From Gorsachius magnificus (Eukaryota > Chordata > Aves > Pelecaniformes > Ardeidae), in contig CM067095.1 in NCBI GenBank assembly GCA_034008185.1, forward strand, positions 1,720,610 through 1,784,609: a DNA stretch of 64,000 nucleotides. Direction: 5' to 3'. Positions 1 through 10,632 of the stretch are shown one piece after another. Below the pieces are notes generated by a model. It did no database searches and was not told where the DNA came from. It saw only the letters and a list, made by a program, of their open reading frames with translations. Made by a program: the position numbers and the translations under genes. Position 1 is the stretch's first letter. The number at the start of each line of letters is the position of its first letter.

Positions 1-768
1 ATCTGAGGGACAGACAGAGCTTATTCTTTTTCCCACTGCTGCTGTAGGATTTATACAGGCTGCATATTCCTGGGGAATACAGTTTATACGCAGCAAGGAC
101 CCCCTCTTCCAAAGCAGAGGAGCCAGTTTTGATTCCAGTAATGGGAAGATCTCCACTTCTGCTGATAGAGACAGATACAGAGATGACCAGCAGTGGAGCC
201 TTCACTGACATGCCACTTAAGGAAGGAAAAGAAAGAAGGAAAAACCGACTCGGCAAGCCACCCAAAAACTTCCGACCACCAAAAAAATTCCAGCTCAGAG
301 TTTGGAAGTTCAGGTTTCTTCCCCTCTTGGGAAGTCCAGGCAGAGGCTGTGCATCAGCACCGTGCTAGTCCTGTGGTCGCCTGCACTGGCACGGGGCCTC
401 AGAGGAGAAGGCAAGATGACAGAGCATCTTGGACAACTGAAGGAACAGATGTTGACTTGCACATGGATGCCATCAGGCAGTGGTGTGACTAGACCATGCG
501 TAGCAAGGAGGATGCACCGAGCACTAGTCTGGACAGTGGCCTTTAAGATAACTCTTCCCCTACAGTTTCCCCAACATCACCCTGCAATCCTTTTGTTCCC
601 CTTTTATTCTCAAGTCTGCTAGAAGACTGAGCCAAATCCATTCTTACCTACAGGAAGATAAGAACGTCCACATTCCCCAGTGACTGTGGGTACACATGCT
701 TGTTGCTAGTACGCAGCATTACGGAGCAAACCCAACTTATAAACATCAATCCTAAGGGTTCTACTTAC
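1..768 (-). other. MYO1H: MYO1H intron, partial
   Basis: This stretch lies between the exon at 769-884 and the next, unseen MYO1H exon. I found no reverse-strand reading frame carrying the myosin P-loop. Short open frames here match nothing I recognise. Confidence 0.7.
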
Positions 769-884
769 AGATGTGGTGGCAGTTCAAAAAAGTTCACCCC
801 TCGATAAAGCTGCATCTGTGTCACGGTGTAGATATCCAGCTCTTTGTAAGGGTTGACAGATACAAGAAGAGTACCAATGTATGT
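769..884 (-). CDS. MYO1H: MYO1H second conserved coding exon
   Basis: The minus-strand acceptor is ctccctgcag before 884 and the donor is gtaagtag after 769. The exon encodes [19 protein letters not shown] through VNFFELPPH, an early part of the myosin motor just before the P-loop exon. It is 116 bases long: 38 codons plus two bases. The next exon, expected to carry GESGAGKT, is not found in bases 1-768. Confidence 0.95.
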
Positions 885-3480
885 CTGCAGGGAGAAAAGG
901 ATGCACACAGGTAGGAAACCCTGTTCCACCACTGCAATGGCAGCTCCCAAAGGAGGAGTCGAGTACGTCAGGACATTATACAAGAATAACTGGGAGAGAT
1001 GGTACAGAGATTGTTATGAGAGAAGAAACACCGCCCCCCCCCCCATCCACAGGCATGACTATTTCAAAGCCAATACCAACTTCTTCACTCTTAACTGGGT
1101 AGGTTTTTGGAGTTGAACAGTGACAGCAAGCTTAGAACCTTCATTTTCATATACAAGGTCTTGATATCTCATGATGCTTATGGGATCTTTTTTTCCTACT
1201 TAAAGTTAACATAATAAATGCATTTACCTTCCCAGTTCTGTTTCACAAAAGATCTCTGCAAAATGACCGATAATTAGTGTGAAGGAAAGCCAAGCGGGGT
1301 GTCTACCCCACGGGTAGCTGTTCAATACAGCAAAGCCCTGCTTGACCCTGAAAGGCCATCAGATAACACATTTCAGGACACATTTTCCCTTATTTGTGTA
1401 CATTTTCAGCACATCAAAATGCCCTGTTCTACCTTCTTTGGAATTCTTTCCATCAGTGCTATACGAATATCAGCCCCCATTTCACAAAGGGCACATCTAG
1501 ACACTTCTTGCTACTGCTGTCAGGCCATGTATAACCTTGGGGCAGCTGAGAAAATGGACAGGGCTGAAGTCATCTTAATTTGCAGCATGAAGTACCCAGC
1601 GCTTCTCGTACAAGTCAGACGATACCACACTCGGCGCTGCCTTGCCTTCGAAGTGAGCAAGGGAATCGGAAAGTGAAACGCTATCTACTGCATATTGTTT
1701 GGATCTTTGCAAGGCAACTCAGAGCAGACTGGGACTATTATTTTCATTAGCTAAAGTAGACTGACTGCTACTGGGCGATCGCTCTGCTGGGTACTAAAAA
1801 CACCTAGCAATGTGTCTCAGAGCACAGTGAAACCAAAGCTGGGAGAGTATTCTCTGTATCGATGGCACCTCTTGCCCCTGCAGTTTTAGTCTGCATCCCA
1901 TCTAGATGGGCAACAATTTATATATACATATATATATACACACACATATATATGTGCCACGTGGAGACATTTCACCTGCTCTAGGCTACGTGAATCCACA
2001 CGACCAGCACTTACATAGATAAGGTTCTCCTGGTATCGCTTGCGAAGGTTGTTCAGGAAAGCAGTCTCACTGGTGTGGGAGTCCAGAAGCACAAAGTCCT
2101 GCACCCCGACTCTGTCCCGGGCTATCAGAGCCCCTTCCATGTTGGCGTCAGCGTTATCTTCCACTTCTTCTTTCTGCAACACAAAGGTTGTATGAAACAG
2201 ATTTAGGAGAGAGCAGATAGGGACCCTAAGGGTTGGCTAAGTCCCTCCTCGTACCCCAGGGCCAAATCACCCTTGCACAGGTGATGCCAAAAGATTATTA
2301 TCCAAGCTGTTATTAACACCTTCCCCAAAGACGGCAATTTCATGCCATGAGAGTTTGCACTCCGATTTCTCTACAGTCAGGATGTTGAGACTCATTCCTG
2401 GGATCCGAGAGGAAGACCGAGGTTTCCAGGCAGCCCTCGCTAACACAGCAGTTGGTGGAGACAAACCTAGCTCCGAGCGTGCAGTGACGGCCTGGGACTC
2501 CCCATTAACTCAGTGGAGACAAAGCAGTTGCAAGCACAAAGTTGGAAGTTAACGGTGGAAGTTACCAGACAACCTACAAGTTTCTACCACCACCTGCAGC
2601 TACTTTATCCAGCTACAACTGCAGAAACGGAGAATCCCCAGAAAAGGTTGCATTTGACTTGACCTTTAGGGGAAAAAAAAATAATATTAATCCTACAGTA
2701 CTACTCCACACAAGATTGCTTCGTTATTCTTAGTGCCTTCTGTGAGCAGACCAACGTCAGCTTTCGGGGCTGGGCAGCAGATGTCTCCACAGGCCAGCGA
2801 AAGACCCAGGCAGGGAGCAGCCAGGCCACTGAGCTGCTAAAACTCAAACAACGATTTGGAGAAACAGCTAAACCTTTACTCTCGCACACGCCGCCCGGTT
2901 CTGAAGAGGCTGAAAGAGGCAAAAAGGACGTCCCTGACAAAACCCAATTCTTTTGCACGCTCTGTTTCCCATTCTTGGTCGTGGAAGTTGACCTTACACT
3001 GAAAATACTCACTGCTGAGGACCAAACTCTTGTTTCCCAGGCTATAAGAATAAATTATACGCTTTTTATTTAATTAAATCAAGCTGATAATTTCATGCTA
3101 GCAAATAGAATACAGAATATCCCATTTGTCTACAGTAATAACGGGGCCATAGCGGTGCTTTCAGGGTTTCTTTCTTTTTTGTTAAAGACACCAGGATTAC
3201 ACAGTAGAGAGAAAAATTCCTACCCTGATGCATAAAATGCTCCCCTTATGACAGAAATGAAGTTAATCCATTTGAAGCAGCTTACCTTTCCGGGTTCCCG
3301 GGCTTTGCAAGTTAGGGGCGAGATGCTGGGCGAGCAGCCGCCAGCGGAAGGCACGCGGCAGCTCCCCGGGCTCAGGGATGCGCACGCAAGCCCAGCACCT
3401 TTGCTGTTCTCCGAGCGCCCTTCGTGACATTGGCTTTTTACATTTTGCTGCTCCACCGCTCAAGAAGATTGCGCGTTAAG
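769..3480 (-). CDS. MYO1H: MYO1H, unconventional myosin-Ih, 5' end (partial gene)
   Basis: Class I myosins are single-headed actin motors that bind membranes through a basic tail. Two coding exons are seen on the minus strand (2173-2015, then 884-769), joined in phase 0. They give the first 80 residues of the motor, from a start at 2140 in a strong Kozak context (A at -3, G at +4). Landmarks are [19 protein letters not shown], then [18 protein letters not shown], then VNFFELPPH. The pattern fits MYO1H better than its close paralogue MYO1C, which has TYIGPVLVSV and SFYEVPPH at these sites, and the FOXN4 neighbour agrees. The P-loop, switches, IQ motifs and tail lie beyond base 1. A GC-rich probable first exon ends at 3286. 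Transcription is divergent from FOXN4. Confidence 0.9.
885..2014 (-). other. MYO1H: MYO1H intron between first two conserved coding exons
   Basis: This GT-AG intron of 1130 bases sits between phase-0 exon ends. It holds a run of about 12 C near 1033 and a TA/CA microsatellite at 1918-1954. Nothing else is recognised. Confidence 0.85.
1918..1954. repeat. (TA)n/(CA)n microsatellite
   Basis: Alternating TA and CA/CACA dinucleotides in a MYO1H intron. Likely length-polymorphic. Confidence 0.85.
2015..2173 (-). CDS. MYO1H: MYO1H exon with the conserved start codon
   Basis: On the minus strand the acceptor reads tttgtgttgcag before 2173 and the donor is gtaagtgc after 2015. The ATG at 2140 opens [12 protein letters not shown], the usual N-terminus of MYO1H and MYO1C. 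The exon ends after ENLIY in phase 0. The 33 bases between the acceptor and the ATG are also open in frame ([11 protein letters not shown]), so a longer N-terminus from an upstream exon is possible. Confidence 0.93.
2174..3285 (-). other. MYO1H: MYO1H first intron (inferred)
   Basis: This stretch lies between the inferred first exon and the exon holding the conserved start. It depends on the proposed donor at 3286. No other feature is recognised in it. Confidence 0.45.
3286..3480 (-). CDS. MYO1H: Probable MYO1H first exon (5' UTR or N-terminal extension)
   Basis: A strong donor, CGGAAAG followed by gtaagctg, is read on the minus strand with the last exon base at 3286. It bounds a GC- and CpG-enriched patch (about 3286-3480) in AT-richer surroundings. 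From an ATG at 3456 the frame stays open for 57 codons to the donor. It joins in phase 0 to the open 11 codons before the conserved start at 2140. The related MYO1C gene is known to make longer N-terminal isoforms from alternative first exons, so this could be coding. It could equally be plain 5' UTR. The 5' edge is a guess. Confidence 0.45.
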
Positions 3481-4722
3481 ATTTTGGACAAGCGTTAAAA
3501 GGACGGTGATGGCCTGTTTATGCAGTGCCACATCACGTTCCTCCCCCCCCTCTTTTTTTTTTAAAGCAGAAGCTGTACAGGTTGTAAATAGGCACAGCCT
3601 AAAGTGGTTTTGCTAAGCTTTGGCAGACCCTGGCTCTGGAGATGGGTTTTTGGGACGAGCCTGCATAGCACTGGTGGAAGACAGCACTTTGGACACGGGG
3701 CTTGGTGGATTTAGAAGCAGGGTTTCACTAAAAGGAAGAGCAAAGGACCCAAGTGCACAATATTCTTTACGGCTGAGGGAAGCTCAGAAGAGTCAGCTCT
3801 TAAAGAGGAACTTTGATGTTCATCTCATTTTTAGTACAGCCTGTTCTTTACATTCATCTGTTTATCGCCCCGAGAGCGCGATCCGAGCTTTGAGATTTCT
3901 ACCCAGCAGTAACACTACCGCAATACTCCAGAGAGAAAGTTATCCTGGAAGCACACAGTTTAAATCCTATCACAGTTTAAAAATAAATCCATCACGCCCG
4001 CACTAACTTCATGTACAAGGAATTACTTTTTTGCTGATTACATCCAGCTGACCAGTACCAGCCCCAGGCTGTAGCATTCCTCCCTTCTCCCAAGCCACGG
4101 CATAACGTGACGGTGACCACTTCATTCTCCTGCCAGAAAGATACCTACAATTTTTCCTTTTGATATTAATCAGCCCTTTTTTCCCCCCCCTCCTTTGCAC
4201 ATGACATATCTTATCCATCTGTTGTGCTCATCCTTAGCTCAGGTCCCATGGGTTTGGAAGACGTTATAAAGGATGACTTAACTGCTCAAACCCAGACCTC
4301 TACAGACCCCACTGCCTATGTAGGGAGGAATATGGGGAAAGGAAGAATTAAAAAAAAAAAAAGAAATCTCTATTCATTTTCCTATTAAACATTTAATTTG
4401 AGTCTACAAACTTTGAGAACCTAAGAGACATTCGAGCCACTAGTCACAGTCATTACTACTTTCATCCTGAACGCTTGCCTCTAAACCGAGTCTCCCGCTC
4501 ACTGCTTGCTGGTACTGGTGTTCCCACACCACCAGTCACCCCAGTAGATGTGACATCCCCCCAAAAAGATTATTATTGCTTTGCAAAAATAATTGGAAGA
4601 CTTGACGGAATGGCTTTTCTGAGCACGGTAGTAAGTGGGATAATAGTAATCATTTCAGTCCCGCTGTTGTGGACTAACGGGGATGACAGCATTCAGTCCT
4701 GGCTGGTTTTGCATTGAGCACA

Positions 4723-4736
4723 GTTGCCATGGCAAC
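4723..4736. promoter_or_regulatory. Perfect RFX X-box palindrome (candidate)
   Basis: GTTGCCATGGCAAC is a full 14-base palindrome matching the known RFX-family X-box consensus. It lies about 1.25 kb upstream of the inferred MYO1H first exon. A TTGCAAAT octamer-like motif follows within 80 bases. The motif match is direct; regulatory function is inferred. Confidence 0.5.
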
Positions 4737-7730
4737 ACCCAAATCAAAAATCTATTCTGCAAACCGTTTGAGCAATCTTGTAACTTCACTGTATTGCAAA
4801 TGAGATGAAGAGGCAGCTATAGCGGAGATCACCAGAGCGATCGCTTTTGTTAGGTGTCTATCCCATCCGAGTAGCATTCAGTATTATCTGGCAGCGCAAT
4901 CTACAGATTATTTTGTCACCAAAAGCTCAGTGGGGTTTTTTCCCCCCCTAAAAACACTTTATCTGCTCCACGTAAGTCGCTGCGAGGTTGATATTTTTAT
5001 CTAACAAACACGAGTGCACATTTCATAAACAAAATGCCAGAGTTTAGAGACAGATATTTGTTATTTCTTTTTCCCCAAGACTTTCTCCACCGTTTAGTGG
5101 GGAAAGTTTTGTCTTAATCATCTTTGACTTTCTTGCTCTTGCTACAAGGGGAGCTGGGCCTGGAGCCCAGCCCCGACCAGCGGGGCCAAGCCGGGCTGGG
5201 AGGGCACGTAACCTTCTTCAGACCTGACCAAGCTGGATCGGTGTCCATCAGAGTGAGCAGAGCAGCTGTTTGTTAGCTCCGGGTTGAGAACAGAAGGCAT
5301 TTACCATCACCCCAGACCAGTAAAGATGCGCATCTCTCCAATCAAGCACGTTCAGGCTGTAATAAATCAGTATCCAGTGACAAGAGAATTAAAAGCAATC
5401 CAACCGACGAAGCCAGGGCTGTTGGATGAGTTCTCAAACTGATCTAAGTCTTACCAGGTAAGAGAGGGCTTTGAATTTAATTGCAAATTCATTTTTAAAG
5501 CAGAGGCTTCGGCCCGGCTGCAGGAACATCTGCTCCACGCGCGGTCGGTGCCTGTCTTTAGCCAGTCACCAAGGCGCCCAGCCCGGCACACGTGGCCAAC
5601 GCTCAGGGCCAGCCACCTCCTCTGCCAGCCCACCATCACCACACCGAAGCTACCACACCCTGAGTTAGGCCTATCCGGACATTTCTGCCGTACCTCACGC
5701 CTGTGGCATCCAAGTGCCACACGCTCACGGGCCACCCAGGAGGGGCATGGAGCGTCCTGTAGCACCTCTTTTGGCGCTTACGGCATTTGAAGCCTCCCGT
5801 CTTTCTCGACCGTTGTTTTCTTTCAGCTGTCAGTTATTTTGGGTTATTTTTGACAGTCTGAGTACAAAATCACCTGATTTTTCTCATGGGGTAAAGCAAG
5901 ATTTTTGGGCAGAATTACTACAAGCAAAGAGAAGAGGTGAACAGCTCCGCTTTCAAAATATACACCAAATATACACCAATATAACCAAAATAATGATGAC
6001 CTGAAACCCACCTTGCTCTATAGATACCCTGGACTAGGCCAAACAAAGAATTTCAGCTGAAAACTTTAAATTGAGACTGAACCCAGTACAGAACACAAGC
6101 CATATCACAGTCTGAACTATTTCCCCTTATTTTCCCCCCAAACAGTGGATGCTCTTCCCCCCCCCACTCCAGCTTGGCCATAGCGGAGTGGCTGCCCAAC
6201 AAGGTTGGAGTTTGTTGGTTTACTAGAAAGATGGACTATAAACAACTGAAGGTGGATTTGCCCTTCTGAGAACGCACTCAGGACAAGCTGGACAAGAGAC
6301 TTTTACCTTCGCTCCAAGCCGGGAAGCATGAAAGGATAAGCCTGAAACCACAGTGGCCATCGACCCGATCAGGTTTCCTTAACCCAGTTCTCTCACTCAT
6401 ATGTTAATTGGTAAGCGACACTGCTCCCTGTTAGACAAAAATCCCCAACTCTTTTCTGGGCTACTTTGTGCTCAGATTTTCTCAGTATTTTGCTGAGGCT
6501 GAGGTCAGGCAATTTTATTAGCACGGTACTGTTTACTGCCCTGTCCCCCACTCCATTCCTGGAAGCTTACAGGAAGTTTTGTGCTCACCCAGTATCATTA
6601 AGAGATAGTCCTCCAGGACTCCCCAGCACACACCACCCCAGTAAGACACCTCTTTTTCTAAGGGATTATTTTCCTTTCCTCATCACTTAAGAGCCCGGGA
6701 GATTTTTCTTTCTTGCCCACTGAGATGCAGGCTCTATCAGAAAATCCCTCCCTCGCTACAGGGAGGGCTTTCTCTTTTCCCACAGGGATTTGTCTATCGA
6801 CATCGAAACCACAAGGAACTGCAATGGATCACAACACAAATGCACGAGATGCACAGCTCTTGAAAAAGGCCTAAATTAAGGTCAGAAGCCACAGATGAGT
6901 TTCTTTGATATTGGTACCAGTTTGTAACAAACACACAGGGCTTGGCAAGGAACAGTTCGAAAAACAACTTAAAAAAAAAAAAAAGAAACTTTGCAAAATT
7001 ATTACTTATCTTTGCCAGGGGCTCAGAACTTCATTTTTCAACAGGCTCCAAAGATAACTGTTGCTGTTTCTTTGCTAACACCATAGACAGACAAGATTAA
7101 GGTATAGGGGAAGAGGAGGATCAGTTACGATGCCACTGCTATTTTGGAAGTGCTAGAAAAAGCCAACCCAACCATGCTACCCGTGCAAACACAAGCGTGA
7201 GGCAGCAGCCTCATGCGGGCATCATCTCACCCAGCGTATCTCAAGTAGCCTCTTACCCATCCGATCAGGCGGGCACCCTTCTCTGTAGCAAAGTGCCATG
7301 CAAGCCACCAGACTCCAGGTTTATTGGGGCCACCCATAAGGCCACCAATTCCCATCACAAAACCCAGAAAAGTCTTCTCAGGGATCCTCCACGCACCCCC
7401 AAACCATCCCAACCTGCCAGAGATGCTGGATTTCCTTACCACCACCCTAGTTTCAGGAGTCAGAAGCGTTTTTATTTCACGCGTGCCTCCTTCACCTGTC
7501 CCCCCAGCTGCGGCGTGCCATCTCCCGACAACTCCTCCTCCAACCTGCACTTCTTCCATAAAGAGTTAACAGGGCTGAAGTTAAGGCCCACTGACACCCA
7601 ATATCATGTGTCAGGCTGTTTGCTCGCCTCCCTCCTCGGGCAGGGATGCCAACGTCCTCCGTCTTTAATGAATTATCAAACACACTGTCAGCGCTCACAC
7701 TGTGATGAGGTTTATCCCGACAGCACCACT

Positions 7731-7754
7731 TGGTGAGATTTAAAAATCTCACCA
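7731..7754. repeat. Perfect 24-base palindrome
   Basis: TGGTGAGATTT is followed by AA and then its exact reverse complement AAATCTCACCA. The two-base centre makes it cruciform-prone. Confidence 0.9.
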
Positions 7755-8741
7755 GAAGAGTGAAGGCCGAGTCTGAAAACGAAGCGATGAACTCCAACCT
7801 TTCCAACGGGTAATTTGAGCAAATCCAGGTACAAAATACACCACCCCTGAACAGGCTCCTCACTCCCGTCCCGCAGCTCCCGGTTTGGCTCCCCACTAGA
7901 GGTCACTGCAAAACCCATTTCAATTTGCGGGTGTACGTTTCCACGGATTATCCCCTTTTTTCATCTGCAACAGACAGTTTCTCCCCCCAAAATGACTTCT
8001 CGGGTTGGACTCTGATCACCGCTACCTCCCACACGATGCCAGCTCTTTCTCCCCCTCCACCCATCTGTCAAGGACAACAATGACAAATATTTTCCCGTGA
8101 TTGCTTCTCTGCATAAGCAATCATCAACATAACAAACCCCCTCCGTTCGGGTAGCCAGCGATCCATGAGCAGCAGCAAATGACCTCTCAGTTCTGTTCAA
8201 CCATCCCTCGCGGTGATGCTTTCAACCCTGTAAAGAGCTCCACATTTCAGAAGCAACACACCCGAGTCCAACCTCACTGAATACCAAAGGTGTCCTCCTA
8301 AAGGGACTCGTAGTTAGATCAGGGTCTACAGAAGTGGAAGAACCCTTCCTGCAGCCCAAAATACCTTTGCTTGGTCTCACAGGAACACTTAAAAATTTGA
8401 TTTCGTACCTCGTGGCTCAGTCATTGAGGAAAACAGGCACCCAGTATGATCCGGGGAGCTAAGTGGCATTTCTGACTTATCTTCAGCTAATAAACACTGA
8501 TGATGAACAACAACATTCATGACATAAAACCCCACCACCAATGGTTTATATTTCCACGGAGAAGCAGAAGGAAGCACCTGTTTAAGAGACAGTTTATGTA
8601 GAACCATCCGTTTCCCAACAGAATTATTTTTCAGTAACGGATAAGACAATTCCTACCAACAAGAGCACACTTGGGTTATGATCTCCGCAAAAAAGCTTCC
8701 TGCTCCCATCCCCTCCAGAACTCAGAGCCTTATCCAATGCT

Positions 8742-8840
8742 GGACACGGCGATCCTAAAGCAGTTCCATCTATTTGTTCCTCAACTAGTTCCGCAATTTG
8801 ATCCTCAGATAGTTCCATCTATTTGTTCAGCGCCGTGTCC
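8742..8840. repeat. Inverted repeat enclosing three tandem 24-25 base units
   Basis: Arms GGACACGGCG (8742-8751) and CGCCGTGTCC (8831-8840) are exact reverse complements. Between them are three units starting AGTTCC at 8762, 8787 and 8811. Units one and three share 18 identical bases; the middle one has diverged. On the minus strand the units read as an 8-residue repeat, but no gene is recognised. Confidence 0.8.
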
Positions 8841-10599
8841 CACTGCCATCCTAGGAAATCTGCTGTGATGCCAAACATTCATGAGCTTTTTGCCTGTTCT
8901 TCTGTTGTTACACCCCCTGAGATGCCACAGGAATGTGGCGCAGTAAGCAGATTTCTGGATCTCTGGAGCCATCTGATTTAAAATAGACATGAGAGTCCCA
9001 GGCCTGCTCAGGACAGATGAACTTGGAGCAACACTGCTAATACAGATTTCTTTAGAGATGTCAGAGCTCTGTTTTGGAAATACTCATTTACTGCAAGAGG
9101 CAGCGCTCCTTGACCCAGTCCTGCACCCCTCATGCGCAACAGGAATTTGCTCATTAAGAGTCCTGAAAACCGGACAGCAGCACCGCAAGGATTACAACAG
9201 GGAAACCCCTTGGGCTCTGCTCCACCTAAGGCAAAGAGAAGTTGCCCAAAAGGGCAGTGACAGCGTTTGACCATCAAAACTGGTAAAGAACAACGTTCTG
9301 CAAGAGCCTGCTCAGCGAGGTCAGTGGGAGAGCACTGACAGGTCCCAGCAATCACATCTCTTCCTTCAACTCTGGCAACGACCTCAAGGTCAAGATTACA
9401 CCATGCCATAGGGCTGCTGGAAGGGACTACAAGCAACTGCCTGCACAGTATCTGCTCCAGGAGGAGCCAGGACCCCAATTCCTCCATCCCCAAAGAGAAC
9501 TGAGGCTCAGTGACCATCAGAGAGCTGGTACTGCTGTGTGCTTGGCCATAGGACTTGGAGCAACACGTGACCACCCGAGAATAACGGCAAGCCCAGGGCG
9601 ACAGGGAAATGCTTTCCACCCGCTGTGGAAACTTCGGTGTGGCCTGTATTAATCTGTTGATTTTCAGATAAACAACCACCACACATAAAACAGATTAAAG
9701 CAGACCAGATCTCCACCAAGCGACCAAGCTATGGTCATCCCATTGCAGGCAAAGCCACCAAAAAGACGAAACGATTTTTAGCTGTTTCAGTGAGACTGCC
9801 CCCTCTATCTCTGGAAACTTCTTTTACATTTATAATGAAACTGGAATGCTGTACGTCGACTGCACTTGGAAACGCAGCGGCAGCGCTGTGGAAAAGCCAC
9901 GTCTTGGGTCTGTAATGAGGAGCTTGCACCATCTTGCACTACTGTACCCACTTTTCAAGGCAAGAGAATTCATAAATACAATTATACTGCGGAAAAATTT
10001 ACACATTGTAACCTAATTTCTTTTCAAAAGAATACAGAATAAGAGGGGTTTAAGGTTAATCAACAGCCTAGGGAAACGCCAACAGTTCCTAAGGCCTCTT
10101 GTCTGTCTCCAGGGCATAGTCTGCTATAGACTTGTTAAAGGGTGACTGTCTGTCTTTTGAGAAAGAGGAGAGGTCGAGGTGAACCACTTCACTTTCATAA
10201 ATCAAAAGAAAGAAAAAAAGTGAGAAAATCTCCAGAGTTCAAACATTTCTTTAAAACCCAAACTTTAAATACTAAATGGGCTTCATGGCTGCCATTTTGA
10301 AAAACATTCGTTTGCCAAAGGACCCTTTTGATTTCTATTTGAAATGCGAGCGCTCACAGATAATCCATTGAGAATCAAACCCCCACAAAAGGCTTCCTGA
10401 AACAATCGCGGCGCTGGTGAAGGACAACATTTTTGTGCCCAAAATAAAACATTTTAATGCGCTACAATCCATTACACATATATTCCTCCATTTCCTTTCA
10501 GTAATTATTCATTAGAAAACATTTAACGTCACTGCAGATTTCACACTGGGCAGTCTGCACACAAAGGAGAAGAGTTGGCCCATTTATAAGGGGCTGAGG

Positions 10600-10632
10600 C
10601 CGCCTTTTCTCATCCGAGAAACTCCAAGGCGG
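10600..10632. repeat. Nested stem-loop
   Basis: An outer stem CCGCCTT/AAGGCGG encloses an inner stem TTCTC/GAGAA with loop ATCC. The strand between the stems carries a 5-base bulge on one side only. Confidence 0.75.

Noticed and set aside
769..2173. Assignment of the myosin exons to MYO1C
   Set aside because: [22 protein letters not shown] and [13 protein letters not shown] resemble MYO1H more, and the FOXN4-ACACB neighbours are the MYO1H locus.
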